From the NCBI GenBank assembly GCA_052093225.1, contig JBQDDG010000027.1, positions 1 through 46,242 of the forward strand: a DNA stretch of 46,242 bases. The letters are read 5' to 3'. The stretch comes from JB111 sp052093225. GTDB lineage: Bacteria; Actinomycetota; Actinomycetes; Actinomycetales; Actinomycetaceae. Of this stretch, positions 8,251 through 17,465 are shown piece after piece (the first letter of the stretch is position 1; each line of letters begins with the position of its first letter). A program made the position numbers and the translations under genes. The notes beneath the pieces are model-generated. The model was given only the letters and a program-made list of their open reading frames with translations, ran no database searches and was not told the DNA's origin.

Positions 8251-10431
8251 TTATCCGCCCGCGTCGCACACGTGGATCTCCCACAGCTGACCGGTCCCGC
8301 CCGTGTCGACGAGCTCGAACCCCTCGCCGGGCCGGAAGGTGAAGAGCGTGTCGCTCCCGAGGGGATCCATCTGGTCCCACGGGTCGCCGCCGGTCTCGCG
8401 CGTGTTCGTGTAGAAGTGCGTGACGCCGAGGCGCTCGACGGCCGCGCAGACCTCGGGGTCCGTCCCGATCTCGTCGAACCGCGCCTGGAGCAGCTGCCCG
8501 TCCGCGCTGCGCGGACCGGCGAGGTGGGGGTAGACGACGTCGACCCCGCCGAGCGAGTAGAAGTACGGCGTCCCGCGGAACCGGTCGCCGAGGACCACGG
8601 CGTCCTGCGGCAGGGTCTCCCCCGCGCGCCGGAACAGCTCGAGCTCGGCGTCGCCCGCGAGCATGCGGAACGGCAGGTGGTCCGGCACGAAGCTCTCGAC
8701 GGCGTGGTAGGTGCGCAGCGTGTACCGCAGCCCGTCGGAGGCGAGCACGACGACCGCCACCAGGACCGCGGCCAGCGCCGCCTCCCACACGGCGCGGCGC
8801 CGGGGCCCGGTCTCCCCGACCGGGACCGACCGACGCAGCCTCGCGACGCCGTCGCGCAGCAGCGGCAGCCCCTCGCGCACGAGCACGGCGAGGCCGAGCG
8901 CGGCCAGCGGTGCGGCGCAGATGACCACGAGGGCGTCGAGCCGCATCGCCTCGGAGTACCAGAAGCTCGTCAGCCACCGCAGCGGATGATCGGCGGGGCC
9001 GTGCGCGAGGGCGGTGAGGCCGACGGCCACGACGAGCCCGACGGCGAGCCAGCGCCCCCGGTGCCGCCACCACACGGCGAGCGCGCCACCGATCGCGAGA
9101 CCGGTGACGAGGACCTGACCGAGCGCCGCCGTCCCGCCGGCGCCGTAGCCGCCGAAGGAGCGCAGCGGGCGGTCGACGAGCAGCGAGGTGAGGATCCAGC
9201 CGTACCCGTCGTCGCCGGGCCGGTCGAAGGCCTGCACGGAGTCGACGACGTCGCCGGCGAGCAACGGGACCGTCAGCAGGAGGGCGAGGCCGGCGGCGCT
9301 CCAGCCGGCGACGGCGAGCGGGAGCCGCAGGCCGTCGTGCCGCAGCCGCCGGAACGCACCGACCGCGGCGGCAGCGAGCAGGGGCCCCGCGAGCACGAGG
9401 ATCGAGAACCAGGCCGACCCGTGGACGAGGGCCAGCCCGAGCGCACCCACCACCGCCGGCAGCGCCACCGCCGTCGAGCCCCGGAGGTCCGGGAGGTTGC
9501 GCACGGCGAGCACGACGAGCGTGAGCACGCCCGGCAGCAGCACGTGCGCGTAGGTGAAGGGGAACTGACCCATCTGCGTGATGAGCGCGACCGGCAGCGT
9601 GACGAACGAGTGGGCGAGCACGGGCGCGACGGCGGCGGCGACCGGGAGCTCCGGCCACGTGGCGCGCACGAGCCCCACCGTCGACAGGGACCACAGCAGG
9701 CCGACCACGAGGATCGAGACGTTGACGGCCATCGGCACGGAGGCGAGGAACGGTGTGACCGCGACGACGCCGTGCCAGCCCGAGGGGTAGAACGGCGCGT
9801 ACCCGTAGTCGTAGAGCGAGCCCAGGCCGCCGAAGGAGGAGGCGTCGCCGTGCTCGCGCACGGCCTGCACCGCGCTGAGGTGGAACACGCCGTCCCAGAC
9901 CTGGCTCGGTCGGTCGGGCACCCCGATCCCGCGCGTCATCGCGGCCATGTGGAGGCCGGTCGCGAGGACCAGCGCGGCGGCCAGGAGGAGCAGGAGGGGG
10001 CGGGACATCGGCGGGGGCTGGAGCAGGGCACCCCGCACGGACAGCAGCGCCGTCGAGCGGGCCCGCTCGTCGCGCGCGCGCCGGGCCGCGTCCGCCGGCC
10101 GCAGCCAGCGCAGGCGGGGAGCGGGTCCGGCGCGTTCGGTGACACCAACCGGCTCCGGGTCGCGCCACGGCGCGGTGCCGAGCCGGTCCCCGAGCAGCGC
10201 GCACACACCCGCGGCGAGCAGCATGCCCAGCAGGAACGTCGCGAGGTTCCAGTCGATGCCCGCCGCGCCGAGGACGACGGCCCAGCCGGCCGACACCGCG
10301 AAGGTCAGCGTGGCCGCGGGACCGAGCGCCACGAGCCCGCGCAGTCCGAGCGCGCGGAGCATGAGCCACCCGGGCGCCACCATGACGACCACCATCGCGA
10401 GCAGGCCCGGGGCGGCCTGCGTCCAGCTCAT
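8251..10431 (-). CDS. DUF6541-type polytopic membrane protein (paralogue 1 of 3)
   Basis: The 726-aa integral membrane protein has many hydrophobic helices over about residues 5-600 and a soluble C-terminal domain of about 120 residues ending in EIHVCDAGG. After the first helices it carries VWDGVFH (Asp180), then FYPSGWHGVVAV, HGSAWF and, in the C-terminal domain, LGVTHFYTNT. The two neighbouring genes share these motifs. The acidic residue in an early extracytoplasmic loop and the overall layout recall GT-C glycosyltransferases, so a role in transferring a lipid-linked sugar to the wall polymer is plausible but unproven. ATG 10431 overlaps the upstream stop as ATGA, indicating translational coupling. 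Confidence 0.85.
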   Translation of the reverse strand: MSWTQAAPGLLAMVVVMVAPGWLMLRALGLRGLVALGPAATLTFAVSAGWAVVLGAAGIDWNLATFLLGMLLAAGVCALLGDRLGTAPWRDPEPVGVTERAGPAPRLRWLRPADAARRARDERARSTALLSVRGALLQPPPMSRPLLLLLAAALVLATGLHMAAMTRGIGVPDRPSQVWDGVFHLSAVQAVREHGDASSFGGLGSLYDYGYAPFYPSGWHGVVAVTPFLASVPMAVNVSILVVGLLWSLSTVGLVRATWPELPVAAAVAPVLAHSFVTLPVALITQMGQFPFTYAHVLLPGVLTLVVLAVRNLPDLRGSTAVALPAVVGALGLALVHGSAWFSILVLAGPLLAAAAVGAFRRLRHDGLRLPLAVAGWSAAGLALLLTVPLLAGDVVDSVQAFDRPGDDGYGWILTSLLVDRPLRSFGGYGAGGTAALGQVLVTGLAIGGALAVWWRHRGRWLAVGLVVAVGLTALAHGPADHPLRWLTSFWYSEAMRLDALVVICAAPLAALGLAVLVREGLPLLRDGVARLRRSVPVGETGPRRRAVWEAALAAVLVAVVVLASDGLRYTLRTYHAVESFVPDHLPFRMLAGDAELELFRRAGETLPQDAVVLGDRFRGTPYFYSLGGVDVVYPHLAGPRSADGQLLQARFDEIGTDPEVCAAVERLGVTHFYTNTRETGGDPWDQMDPLGSDTLFTFRPGEGFELVDTGGTGQLWEIHVCDAGG

Positions 10432-12662
10432 CCCTGATCGGCCGACGCGCCGACGTCGTCGCAGTAGGTGAGGCGCCAGATCGATGCGGTACCCGCCTGG
10501 TCGACGAGCTCGAAGCCCTCGCCCGGCTGGACGTAGGCGAAGCCCTCGCTGCGGTAGGAGTACTTCTGCTCGTGCTCCTGCGGGCCGCGCTCGTGGGTGT
10601 CTGTGTATACGTGGGTGACGCCGAGGTCGCGGACGATCTCGCAGATCTCGGGGTTGGTGTAGATCTCGTCGAAGCTCGTGCCGAGGGTGGTCAGCGCCTC
10701 GGAGTCCCACTGGCCGAGCTGGCGGTAGAGCACGTCCACGCCGCCGAGCGAGTAGAGGTATGCGGCGCCGGCGAACGGGTCACCGACGACGACGGCGTCG
10801 TCCGGGAGGACCTCGCCCGCGCGGGTGACGAGATCGATCTCCTCCTCGGAGAGCATCGTGCCCCAGGCGATCCGGCCGGGGACGTAGCTGTTGGTGATGA
10901 TCTCGGTGCGCTGGTCGACGCGCAGCCCACCGGTGAGGACGACGATGCCGCCCAGCAGGGCGACGAGGACGCCGAGCGAGAGCCGGGAGGCGTTCCCGCG
11001 ACCGGTGTTGTTGTGGACGATGGGGAGCCGGCGGCGTTCCTCCGCCACGGACGCCGGGCCGTAGGACGCCACCCCGGAAGCCGCCTCGCCCGAGGACGCC
11101 ACCCCGGAAGCCGCCTCGCCCGAGGACGCCACCCCGGAAGCCGCCTCGCCCGAGGACGCCTCGCCCCGCGGGCCGGTCACACCCTTCCGCCCCGAGGCGC
11201 GCCGCAGGTCGTCGATCGCGGCGGCGACGGCCTCGGCGAGGACGGCGACGCCGCGCGCGGCGAGCGGCACGGCCGTGATCCCGACGAGGACCACGACCCG
11301 GCTGGGCTGCGTGTACCAGAAGCCCGCGACCGCGCGCAGCGGGTTGTCCTCGGGGCCGGCCGTGAGGACCGTGAGGGCGAGCGCGCAGATCCACGCGAGC
11401 ACGAGCCACCGCCCGGACCGCTGCCGCATCGCCTCGGCGGCGCCGACGATCGCGAGCACGGTCACGACGACCTGTCCGACGTACTGCCTCCAGTCGTAGC
11501 TGTAGACCATGGGGTTGTCGATGAGCAGCTGCCCGATCACCGGGTAGTAGGAGTCCTGGCCGCCGCGCTCGAAGTTCAGCACCATGTCGAGCACCGGGAA
11601 GACCGCGAGCGCCGCGACCACCAGTGCGAGCAGGGCGACGAGCACGCCGAGGGTGACGTAGACCGGGCGGCGATGGCCGGCCAGCCAGGCGTGCCGGGAG
11701 GCCCGGTAGATACCGACGGCCACGAGGGGGCCGGCCAGCAGGATCATCGTGAACGCCGCCGAGCCGTGCGTGAGCCCGGCACCGAGGAAGCCGACGAGGC
11801 TCGGGACGGCGAGTGCCGTCGTCGGGCGGGCGTGCGGGAGCTGGCGGATAGCGAGGGCGATGAGCGCGAGCAGGCCCGGCATCGCGACGTGCGCGGCGGC
11901 GTAGGGCCACAGCGAGACGACGCCGAGCAGGACGGTCGGCGTGGTGACGAACGAGGCGGCGACGAGCGGCGCGGCGACGGCGGCGAGCGGACGCTCGGGC
12001 CAGACCGTACGGGCGAGGGCGGCGCCGCTGACGAACCAGATCGGTCCCATGACGAACGAGGACGCGTTGGCGGCGGACGCGACCGAGTCGAACCCCGGCG
12101 AGACGGCGACCATCCCGTGCCAGACCGCCGGGTAGAAGACCGCCTCCAGGGCGTCGTACATCGGCGCGAGCCCGCTGAAGGACGACGCGTTGGCGGTGTC
12201 CTGGACGGTCCGGATCGCGCCGAGGTGGAAGACGCCGTCCCAGGTCTGGACCGGCTGGCCAGGAGCAACCATCCCGCGCGCAAGCCCGATGCTGTGGACG
12301 ATCGTGCCGACCACCACCAGTGAGACGAGCACGGCGGTGAGCGTCCTGCCGAGCGGCACGGGCTGGACGATCGGCCGCGCGCGCTCGTCGCGCACCCAGG
12401 GCGCCGTACCGAGCGCGTGCCCGATGCCGCCCGCGGCTGCCACGCACAGGGCGAGCCCGAGCAGCAGCGTGGCCAACGTGTACGGCACACCGAGGGCGCC
12501 ATAGATGATGCCGAGCCCGCCGGCGGCCGCGATCGTGAGGGCCGCGCCACCGCCGACGGCGACGAGCCCGCGCAGCCCGACGGCCGCGAGCATGAGGAAC
12601 CCGGGGACGACCGAGAGCAGCAGCATCGTGATGGTCGGCAGCACGAACTCCGCCCAGCTCAT
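10428..12662 (-). CDS. DUF6541-type polytopic membrane protein (paralogue 2 of 3) with Ser/Ala repeat loop
   Basis: The 744-aa paralogue begins MSWAEFV, like its neighbour's MSWTQAA. Shared landmarks are TWDGVFH (Asp142), FYPAVWHGMVAV, HGSAAF, FWYTQPSR, SLGGVDVLYRQL and LGVTHVYTDT. A hydrophilic loop after about residue 495 contains three perfect copies of a ten-residue repeat (GEAASGVASS), encoded by a 30-bp tandem repeat at about 11064-11160 and absent from the other two paralogues. The start ATG 12662 has the strong ribosome site GGAAGGGG. A 126-bp gap separates it from the upstream paralogue, so it might have its own promoter. Function is inferred as for paralogue 1. Confidence 0.85.
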   Translation of the reverse strand: MSWAEFVLPTITMLLLSVVPGFLMLAAVGLRGLVAVGGGAALTIAAAGGLGIIYGALGVPYTLATLLLGLALCVAAAGGIGHALGTAPWVRDERARPIVQPVPLGRTLTAVLVSLVVVGTIVHSIGLARGMVAPGQPVQTWDGVFHLGAIRTVQDTANASSFSGLAPMYDALEAVFYPAVWHGMVAVSPGFDSVASAANASSFVMGPIWFVSGAALARTVWPERPLAAVAAPLVAASFVTTPTVLLGVVSLWPYAAAHVAMPGLLALIALAIRQLPHARPTTALAVPSLVGFLGAGLTHGSAAFTMILLAGPLVAVGIYRASRHAWLAGHRRPVYVTLGVLVALLALVVAALAVFPVLDMVLNFERGGQDSYYPVIGQLLIDNPMVYSYDWRQYVGQVVVTVLAIVGAAEAMRQRSGRWLVLAWICALALTVLTAGPEDNPLRAVAGFWYTQPSRVVVLVGITAVPLAARGVAVLAEAVAAAIDDLRRASGRKGVTGPRGEASSGEAASGVASSGEAASGVASSGEAASGVASYGPASVAEERRRLPIVHNNTGRGNASRLSLGVLVALLGGIVVLTGGLRVDQRTEIITNSYVPGRIAWGTMLSEEEIDLVTRAGEVLPDDAVVVGDPFAGAAYLYSLGGVDVLYRQLGQWDSEALTTLGTSFDEIYTNPEICEIVRDLGVTHVYTDTHERGPQEHEQKYSYRSEGFAYVQPGEGFELVDQAGTASIWRLTYCDDVGASADQG
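11064..11160. repeat. In-frame 30-bp minisatellite inside DUF6541 paralogue 2
   Basis: Three perfect 30-bp units (11071-11100, 11101-11130, 11131-11160) are preceded by a partial copy. The unit length is a multiple of three and encodes a Gly/Glu/Ala/Ser/Val decapeptide in a predicted loop, so copy-number change by slippage would keep the reading frame. Confidence 0.95.
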
Positions 12663-12788
12663 CGATTCCCCTTCCGTTCGGCCCCGCCATTGTGCTGGCC
12701 GGGTGCATACCGCCGCCGGTCGCGCCGGGTCGGCTTGGTCACAGCGAGCCGGACCGTCTCGCTCGCGCGTGTGCCCGCCCCTCCCCCG

Positions 12789-14903
12789 TCAGCAGGCGGC
12801 GACCTCCATGAGGCGTGCGTCCTCGTGCGCCGCGACGGTACGGAGCGTGTCCGGCGGGATCGTCGCGATGTCGAGGTAGTTCCAGCCGAGGAGGTAATGC
12901 CCGGGGGTGTCGAGGTAGACGTGCGTGACGCCGAGCGCGTCGAGGCGCTCGCACACGGCCGGGTCCTCACCGAGCGCGTCGAGCTCGTAGAGCGCCTCGT
13001 CCGCGGGGTCGCCCGGGACGGGGTCCAGGGGGGCGGGCGCCACGTCCCAACCGGCCAGGGCCGGCGCGAAGACGAGGCCCGCCGCCGGTGCGCCGAGCAC
13101 GCGGGCGTCCTCGCCGAGCTCTCCGGCGAGCGAGCGCAGCCACGCGGCCTCCTGCGGCGTCATCGAGTACGGCCGGTCGGGCACGGCCTGGCGCGGCCCC
13201 TGCCGGACGGTCTCGGCGGCGACGTCGGCGTGGAACCCGCCCGTCCCGATCGCGATCGCCGACGTGACGACGACGAGCGACATCGCCTGGACGACGCCGA
13301 CCGGCGCGACCTGGACGACGCCGGCGCGGGCGGGCCCGGGGCCGCCGCCGGACCGTTCGCGAGCACGGCGCTGGACCACGCGGACCGCGAGCGTGACGAG
13401 AGCCGCCCCGCCCGCGCCGGCGACCACCGCCATCGGCGCGACGAGGAGGGCCTCGAGCCGGTCGTAGTCCTTGTACCAGAGCGCCGTGAGGTCGCGCAGC
13501 GGTCCGTCAGGCCCGGCCGCGAGGACCCGCAGGACGAGCAGCATGACCGCGACGGACAGCAGCCATCGGCCGCGCCGGGTCTGCGCCAGCACGACGAGGC
13601 CCACGGCGGCCAGGGCCGTGAGCACCCAGGCGGCGGGCTGCACGCCGACCAGGGGCGGGACCGGGATCAGGTACTGCAGCGTCCCGAGGATCTCGCCGCG
13701 CTCGCTCACCGAGGGCCGCTCGAAGTCGCCCATCGAGGACAGCAGCGGGACCACCCTGATCGCGCCCCACGCGAGCGCCGCGACGAGCACCGGCAGGGCG
13801 AGGGTCGCGAACGCGGAGCCGACGCGGTGCAGCACGGGGCAGCGCGCGACGCCGCCGGAGACGACGGCCATCGCCCAGGCGGTCGCCCCGACGGCGAGGA
13901 CGGCCGGCGCGGAGCCGTGCGCGAGGGTCGCGCCCGCGGCGGCGAGCCCGAACGCCACCCAGGCGCCGACGTCGCGCGGTGCACGGACGCACCGCAGGCC
14001 CAGGACGAGCGCGGGAACGGTGAGCACGTAGGAGAGTCCCCAGGGCCACTGGCCGTGGAAGGCCATCGAGTACACCGGGAAGGCCGTTCCGGCGACGGCG
14101 ACGACGACGGCGAGCGCCGCGACGCCGGGCAGTCTCGGCGCGGCAGCCCGGGCGAGCGCCGCGACGCCGACGTAGAAGGCGAGCGCGACGACCAGCACGG
14201 TGGCGTGGGAGCCGACCACGCCGTCCGAGACGGCCGACGGGATCGCCGCGAGCCCGTGCCACAGGGACGGGTAGTAGACGCCGGACGAGCCGGGGAAGAG
14301 CTGGTCGAGGCCGCCGAGGGGGAAGGGGCTGCCGTCGCCGGAGAGTACGAGCGCCGTCGCGGAGTAGTGGAAGACGGCGTCGCGGTGCTCGATCGGGTGC
14401 CCGATACCCAGGCCGTCGAGGCCGCTGGCGGTCACGGCGATGAGGAAGAGCGCAGCGCCCGCGAGGGCGATCGGGGTGAGGATCCGGTCGAGCAGGGCGC
14501 TCTCCCGCGCGGTGCGCGCGTTCCCGGGCCGCGCCGTCGCGCGCGGCGCACAGCCCGACGGAGTGGCCGCGTCCCACCTCCGGGCCGGCTGCCCAGGGGC
14601 GCTCGGCCTGCCGGCGGACTGCCTACCGGCGCGCCGCCGTCGCAGCGACGTGCCCACCGCGGCGAGCGTGACGAGACCGAGGACGACGACCGCGGATGGG
14701 ACCCAGGACAAGCCGAGCAACGGCACGACCAGGGTGAGGACGCCGAGGATCCCGGCGGTCAGCGGCAGCGCCGCGGCGAGCAGCGTGAGCCCGCGGAGCC
14801 GGAGCCAGGCATGACCCACCGCGAGGCCCGGTCCGAGCAGCACCGCGGCCGCGACGAGGACCGAGCCCGCGATCTCCCCCCACGTGGCTCCGCTCGGGTC
14901 CAA
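12789..14903 (-). CDS. DUF6541-type polytopic membrane protein (paralogue 3 of 3)
   Basis: The 704-aa member is more divergent. The loop motif reads HRDAVFH (Asp175) rather than WDGVFH. YYPSLWHGLAAI, AHGSAPA, LWYKDYDRLEALLV and LGVTHVYLDT correspond to motifs in the two neighbours. A basic, Pro/Ala-rich loop lies at about 88-135. The start is assigned to TTG 14903, immediately after the stop of the upstream dehydrogenase gene (14904-14906). That places the conserved GxxxGxGP-type first helix correctly, but the start codon is uncertain. It is the first of three tandem paralogues in the operon. Confidence 0.82.
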   Translation of the reverse strand: MDPSGATWGEIAGSVLVAAAVLLGPGLAVGHAWLRLRGLTLLAAALPLTAGILGVLTLVVPLLGLSWVPSAVVVLGLVTLAAVGTSLRRRRAGRQSAGRPSAPGQPARRWDAATPSGCAPRATARPGNARTARESALLDRILTPIALAGAALFLIAVTASGLDGLGIGHPIEHRDAVFHYSATALVLSGDGSPFPLGGLDQLFPGSSGVYYPSLWHGLAAIPSAVSDGVVGSHATVLVVALAFYVGVAALARAAAPRLPGVAALAVVVAVAGTAFPVYSMAFHGQWPWGLSYVLTVPALVLGLRCVRAPRDVGAWVAFGLAAAGATLAHGSAPAVLAVGATAWAMAVVSGGVARCPVLHRVGSAFATLALPVLVAALAWGAIRVVPLLSSMGDFERPSVSERGEILGTLQYLIPVPPLVGVQPAAWVLTALAAVGLVVLAQTRRGRWLLSVAVMLLVLRVLAAGPDGPLRDLTALWYKDYDRLEALLVAPMAVVAGAGGAALVTLAVRVVQRRARERSGGGPGPARAGVVQVAPVGVVQAMSLVVVTSAIAIGTGGFHADVAAETVRQGPRQAVPDRPYSMTPQEAAWLRSLAGELGEDARVLGAPAAGLVFAPALAGWDVAPAPLDPVPGDPADEALYELDALGEDPAVCERLDALGVTHVYLDTPGHYLLGWNYLDIATIPPDTLRTVAAHEDARLMEVAAC

Positions 14904-16199
14904 CTACTGGCCGCCGCCCACCGTGATCCGGGGGGTGCCCGCCCAGACCGTCGGGTCGGTGACGGCGCGTCCGTCGGCAAGGATCCTGATGCCCGGCAGG
15001 TCGGCCGGGGCCAGCTCCTTGTACTCCTTGTGGTCGGCCTGGACGACGGCCGCGTCGACGGGCTCGCCCAGGTGGTAGGCGGTCCAGCCGAACCCGCCCA
15101 GCTCCTCGTCGGTGTACATCGGGTCGTGGACGAGCACCTCGGCGCCGCGGGCGCGCAGCTCGGTGACGGTCTCGAAGACGCCGGAGAACGCGGTCTCCTT
15201 GACCCCGCCGCGGTAGCTGGCGCCGAGGACGGCGACGCGGCGGCCGGACAGGTCGCCGAGCATCGACTCGAGCCGGCCGACGACGTAGGCCGGCATCGAG
15301 GCGTTGAGCTGGCGGGCGGTCCGCACGATCGTCGCGTCGGCGTCGGTCGAGAGGTAGAGGCGCGGGTAGACGGGGATGCAGTGGCCGCCGACCGCGATGC
15401 CGGGCCGGTGGATGTGGCTGAAGGGCTGCGAGTTGCACGCGTCGATGACGGTCTGGACGTCGATGCCGACGGTGTCCGCGTAGCGCGCGAACTGGTTGGC
15501 GAGGCCGATGTTGACGTCGCGGTAGGTCGTCTCCGCGAGCTTGGCCATCTCGGCCGCCTCGGCGCCGCCCATGTCCCACACGCCGTTGGGGCGGGCGAGG
15601 TCCGGTCGCTCGTCGAACGTGAGGACGGCCTCGTAGAACTCGGTGGCGCGGCGGGCACCCTCCTCGCTCAGGCCGCCGACGAGCTTGGGGTAGCGGCGCA
15701 GGTCCTCGAACACGCGGCCGGTGAGGACGCGCTCCGGGCTGAAGACCAGGTGGAAGTCCTCGCCCTCGGTGAGGCCGGAGATCTCCTCGATGAGCGGCTT
15801 CCAGCGGTTGCGCGTGGTGCCGACGGGCAGCGTCGTCTCGTAGGAGATGAGCGTGCCGGGCGTGAGGTGCTCGGCCAGGGAGCGCGTGGCGGCGTCCATC
15901 CAGTCGAAATCGGGCTCCCACGTGGCGTCGTCGACGAACAGCGGGACCACGAGGACGATCGCGTCCGCGCCGGGGATCGCCTCGGCGTAGTCGGTGGTGG
16001 CGCGCAGCCGGCCGGCCGGCACGAGCTCGGAGAGCTTGTCCTGGAGGTGGGCCTCCCCCGGGAAGGGCTCCTTCGCGGCGTTGACGTCGGCGACGGTGGC
16101 GGCGTTGATGTCGACGCCGATCACCTCGTGCCCTGCGTCGGCGAACTGCACGGCGAGCGGCAGCCCGATCTTCCCCAGGGCGACGACGGCGATGCGCAT
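14904..16199 (-). CDS. wecC: UDP-N-acetyl-D-mannosaminuronate dehydrogenase-type enzyme
   Basis: The 431-aa nucleotide-sugar dehydrogenase is predicted to oxidise UDP-ManNAc to UDP-ManNAcA. It has an N-terminal Rossmann fold (VVALGKIGLPLA), VSYETTLPVGTTR-type central segment and FSPERVLTG. The catalytic-cysteine motif is GGHCIPVYP, typical of the WecC branch rather than the GGGCLPKD of Ugd at 2524. A C-terminal GASYRGGVKETAFS segment follows. UDP-GlcNAc dehydrogenase cannot be excluded, but a wecB homologue in the same locus favours ManNAc. AGAGGAC precedes ATG 16199, and a TACGAT -10 box lies at 16267-16272. It heads the operon that continues into the DUF6541 genes. Confidence 0.88.
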   Translation of the reverse strand: MRIAVVALGKIGLPLAVQFADAGHEVIGVDINAATVADVNAAKEPFPGEAHLQDKLSELVPAGRLRATTDYAEAIPGADAIVLVVPLFVDDATWEPDFDWMDAATRSLAEHLTPGTLISYETTLPVGTTRNRWKPLIEEISGLTEGEDFHLVFSPERVLTGRVFEDLRRYPKLVGGLSEEGARRATEFYEAVLTFDERPDLARPNGVWDMGGAEAAEMAKLAETTYRDVNIGLANQFARYADTVGIDVQTVIDACNSQPFSHIHRPGIAVGGHCIPVYPRLYLSTDADATIVRTARQLNASMPAYVVGRLESMLGDLSGRRVAVLGASYRGGVKETAFSGVFETVTELRARGAEVLVHDPMYTDEELGGFGWTAYHLGEPVDAAVVQADHKEYKELAPADLPGIRILADGRAVTDPTVWAGTPRITVGGGQ

Positions 16200-16266
16200 G
16201 AGTGTCCTCTCGGCTCAGGTGGCTGGCGGGACCGGCGAGTGGGCGGCCTCGTCCGCGATGGCCTCC

Positions 16267-16272
16267 ATCGTA
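16267..16272 (-). promoter_or_regulatory. Candidate -10 box of the wecC-DUF6541-galE operon
   Basis: Read on the minus strand the hexamer is TACGAT, in the 156-bp gap before wecC. No good -35 is seen. The gap follows the stop of the glycosyltransferase gene at 16356, so it may also carry read-through from that gene. Confidence 0.35.
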
Positions 16273-16355
16273 GGACCACACGCCGACGACGGCGGGCCCC
16301 TGTGGGGCGTACCGCACGGGTGCCGGGGCGTCCGGTCCCGGCGCCGCGCCCGTTC

Positions 16356-17465
16356 CTACCGGCGGTCGAGACTCGCGAGGTCGGTGGCCACCTCGCGGGC
16401 GCGGGCCGCCCACGTGTGGTCGTGCCGGGCGGTGCGCACGTGTGCGGCGAAGGCGTCGACCTCCGCGCGGTCGTCGCGCAGGCGGGCGAGCAGGTCGGCG
16501 AGCGCCTCGTGGTCGTAGTCGACCGCCCATCCGAGGCCGCCGTCCTCGACTGTCCGACCGGCGAGCGTGCCGGTCGTCGCGAGGACGGGCTTGCCGTGGC
16601 CGAGGTACTCGTAGAGCTTGACCGGCGCCGCGAAGTCCCGGTACTCCGACGGCTCGACGACGATCGAGGCGACGTCCGCCCTTCCGAACAGCGGGAGCAG
16701 GCCCTCCCCGCGCTCGTGAACCACCTCGACCCGCTCACCGAGCCACGGGGCGTACTCGCCGTGCGCCGCCTCCCAGGACTCCCGCGGGGTGCAGAGCACC
16801 AGGTGGACGCCGGGCGTGGCGTCCACGGCGCGCAGGAGCTCGTGCATCCGGTAGTAGGAGGTGACGTTCCCGACGTACAGGAGCGTGAAGGGACCGTTGG
16901 TGCGCGGGACGTCCTGGATCGCCCCGCCGGGCGGGAGCGGGGCCATCTGCTCCGGGCGCAGGTGCGGGACGTGCGCCGCGATCTCCCTCGAGGGCACGTA
17001 GACGCGGTCGAGGATCCGCCGGTAGGCGCGCAGCTCGGCGTGGTACAGCGTCCGGGTACCCGCCGCGACGAGGGGGTGGACCCGCTCGGTGTACTCCGGG
17101 TAGCGCCAGTAGATGTCGCGGTAGAACACGCTCGTCGGCACGCCGTGGCGCCGGAGCAGCCGGGCGAGCCGCAGGTCGACGACGGGGTGGGTCGGCAGGT
17201 GGTGGGGCTCGGTCAGCACGGTCGGCATCGTCGAGGACTCGCCGTAGGCGAGGTCGACCCGCAGCCCGTCGCGCATCCGCCTCGCCAACCGGGCCACTGC
17301 CGCCGCACGCTCCTTGCCGTGCCCGGTGACCTCGACGACCTCGTACCCGAGCTCGGCGAACGCGTCGCGCATGCGCACCGGGCGGATGCCGGAGCCGGAG
17401 CTGGACCGCTCCCCCAGCGGGTAGGGCGCGTGGAAGACCATCGTGCGGCCCTCGCCGGCGTTCAT
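16356..17465 (-). CDS. Glycosyltransferase, GT4-like (GT-B fold)
   Basis: The 369-aa protein has an N-terminal nucleotide-fold half (MVFHAPYPLGE; TGHGKERAAA) and a C-terminal donor-binding half. The latter has LLYVGNVTSYYRMHELL, RADVASIVVEPSEY and APVKLYEYLGHGKPVLAT; the last corresponds to the conserved E-x7-E donor-site region of GT4 enzymes. ATG 17465 overlaps the preceding gene's stop (ATGA), so the two glycosyltransferases are coupled. It probably acts on the cytoplasmic face in assembling the repeat unit; donor and acceptor cannot be read from sequence. Confidence 0.85.
   Translation of the reverse strand: MNAGEGRTMVFHAPYPLGERSSSGSGIRPVRMRDAFAELGYEVVEVTGHGKERAAAVARLARRMRDGLRVDLAYGESSTMPTVLTEPHHLPTHPVVDLRLARLLRRHGVPTSVFYRDIYWRYPEYTERVHPLVAAGTRTLYHAELRAYRRILDRVYVPSREIAAHVPHLRPEQMAPLPPGGAIQDVPRTNGPFTLLYVGNVTSYYRMHELLRAVDATPGVHLVLCTPRESWEAAHGEYAPWLGERVEVVHERGEGLLPLFGRADVASIVVEPSEYRDFAAPVKLYEYLGHGKPVLATTGTLAGRTVEDGGLGWAVDYDHEALADLLARLRDDRAEVDAFAAHVRTARHDHTWAARAREVATDLASLDRR

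Noticed and set aside
7294..10437. Very long open frames antisense to real genes (also 144-2930, 12417-17510 and 24562-26268)
   Set aside because: They lie opposite well-supported genes, are rich in Arg/Gly/Asp/Ala with no recognisable domains, and arise from the third-position GC bias.
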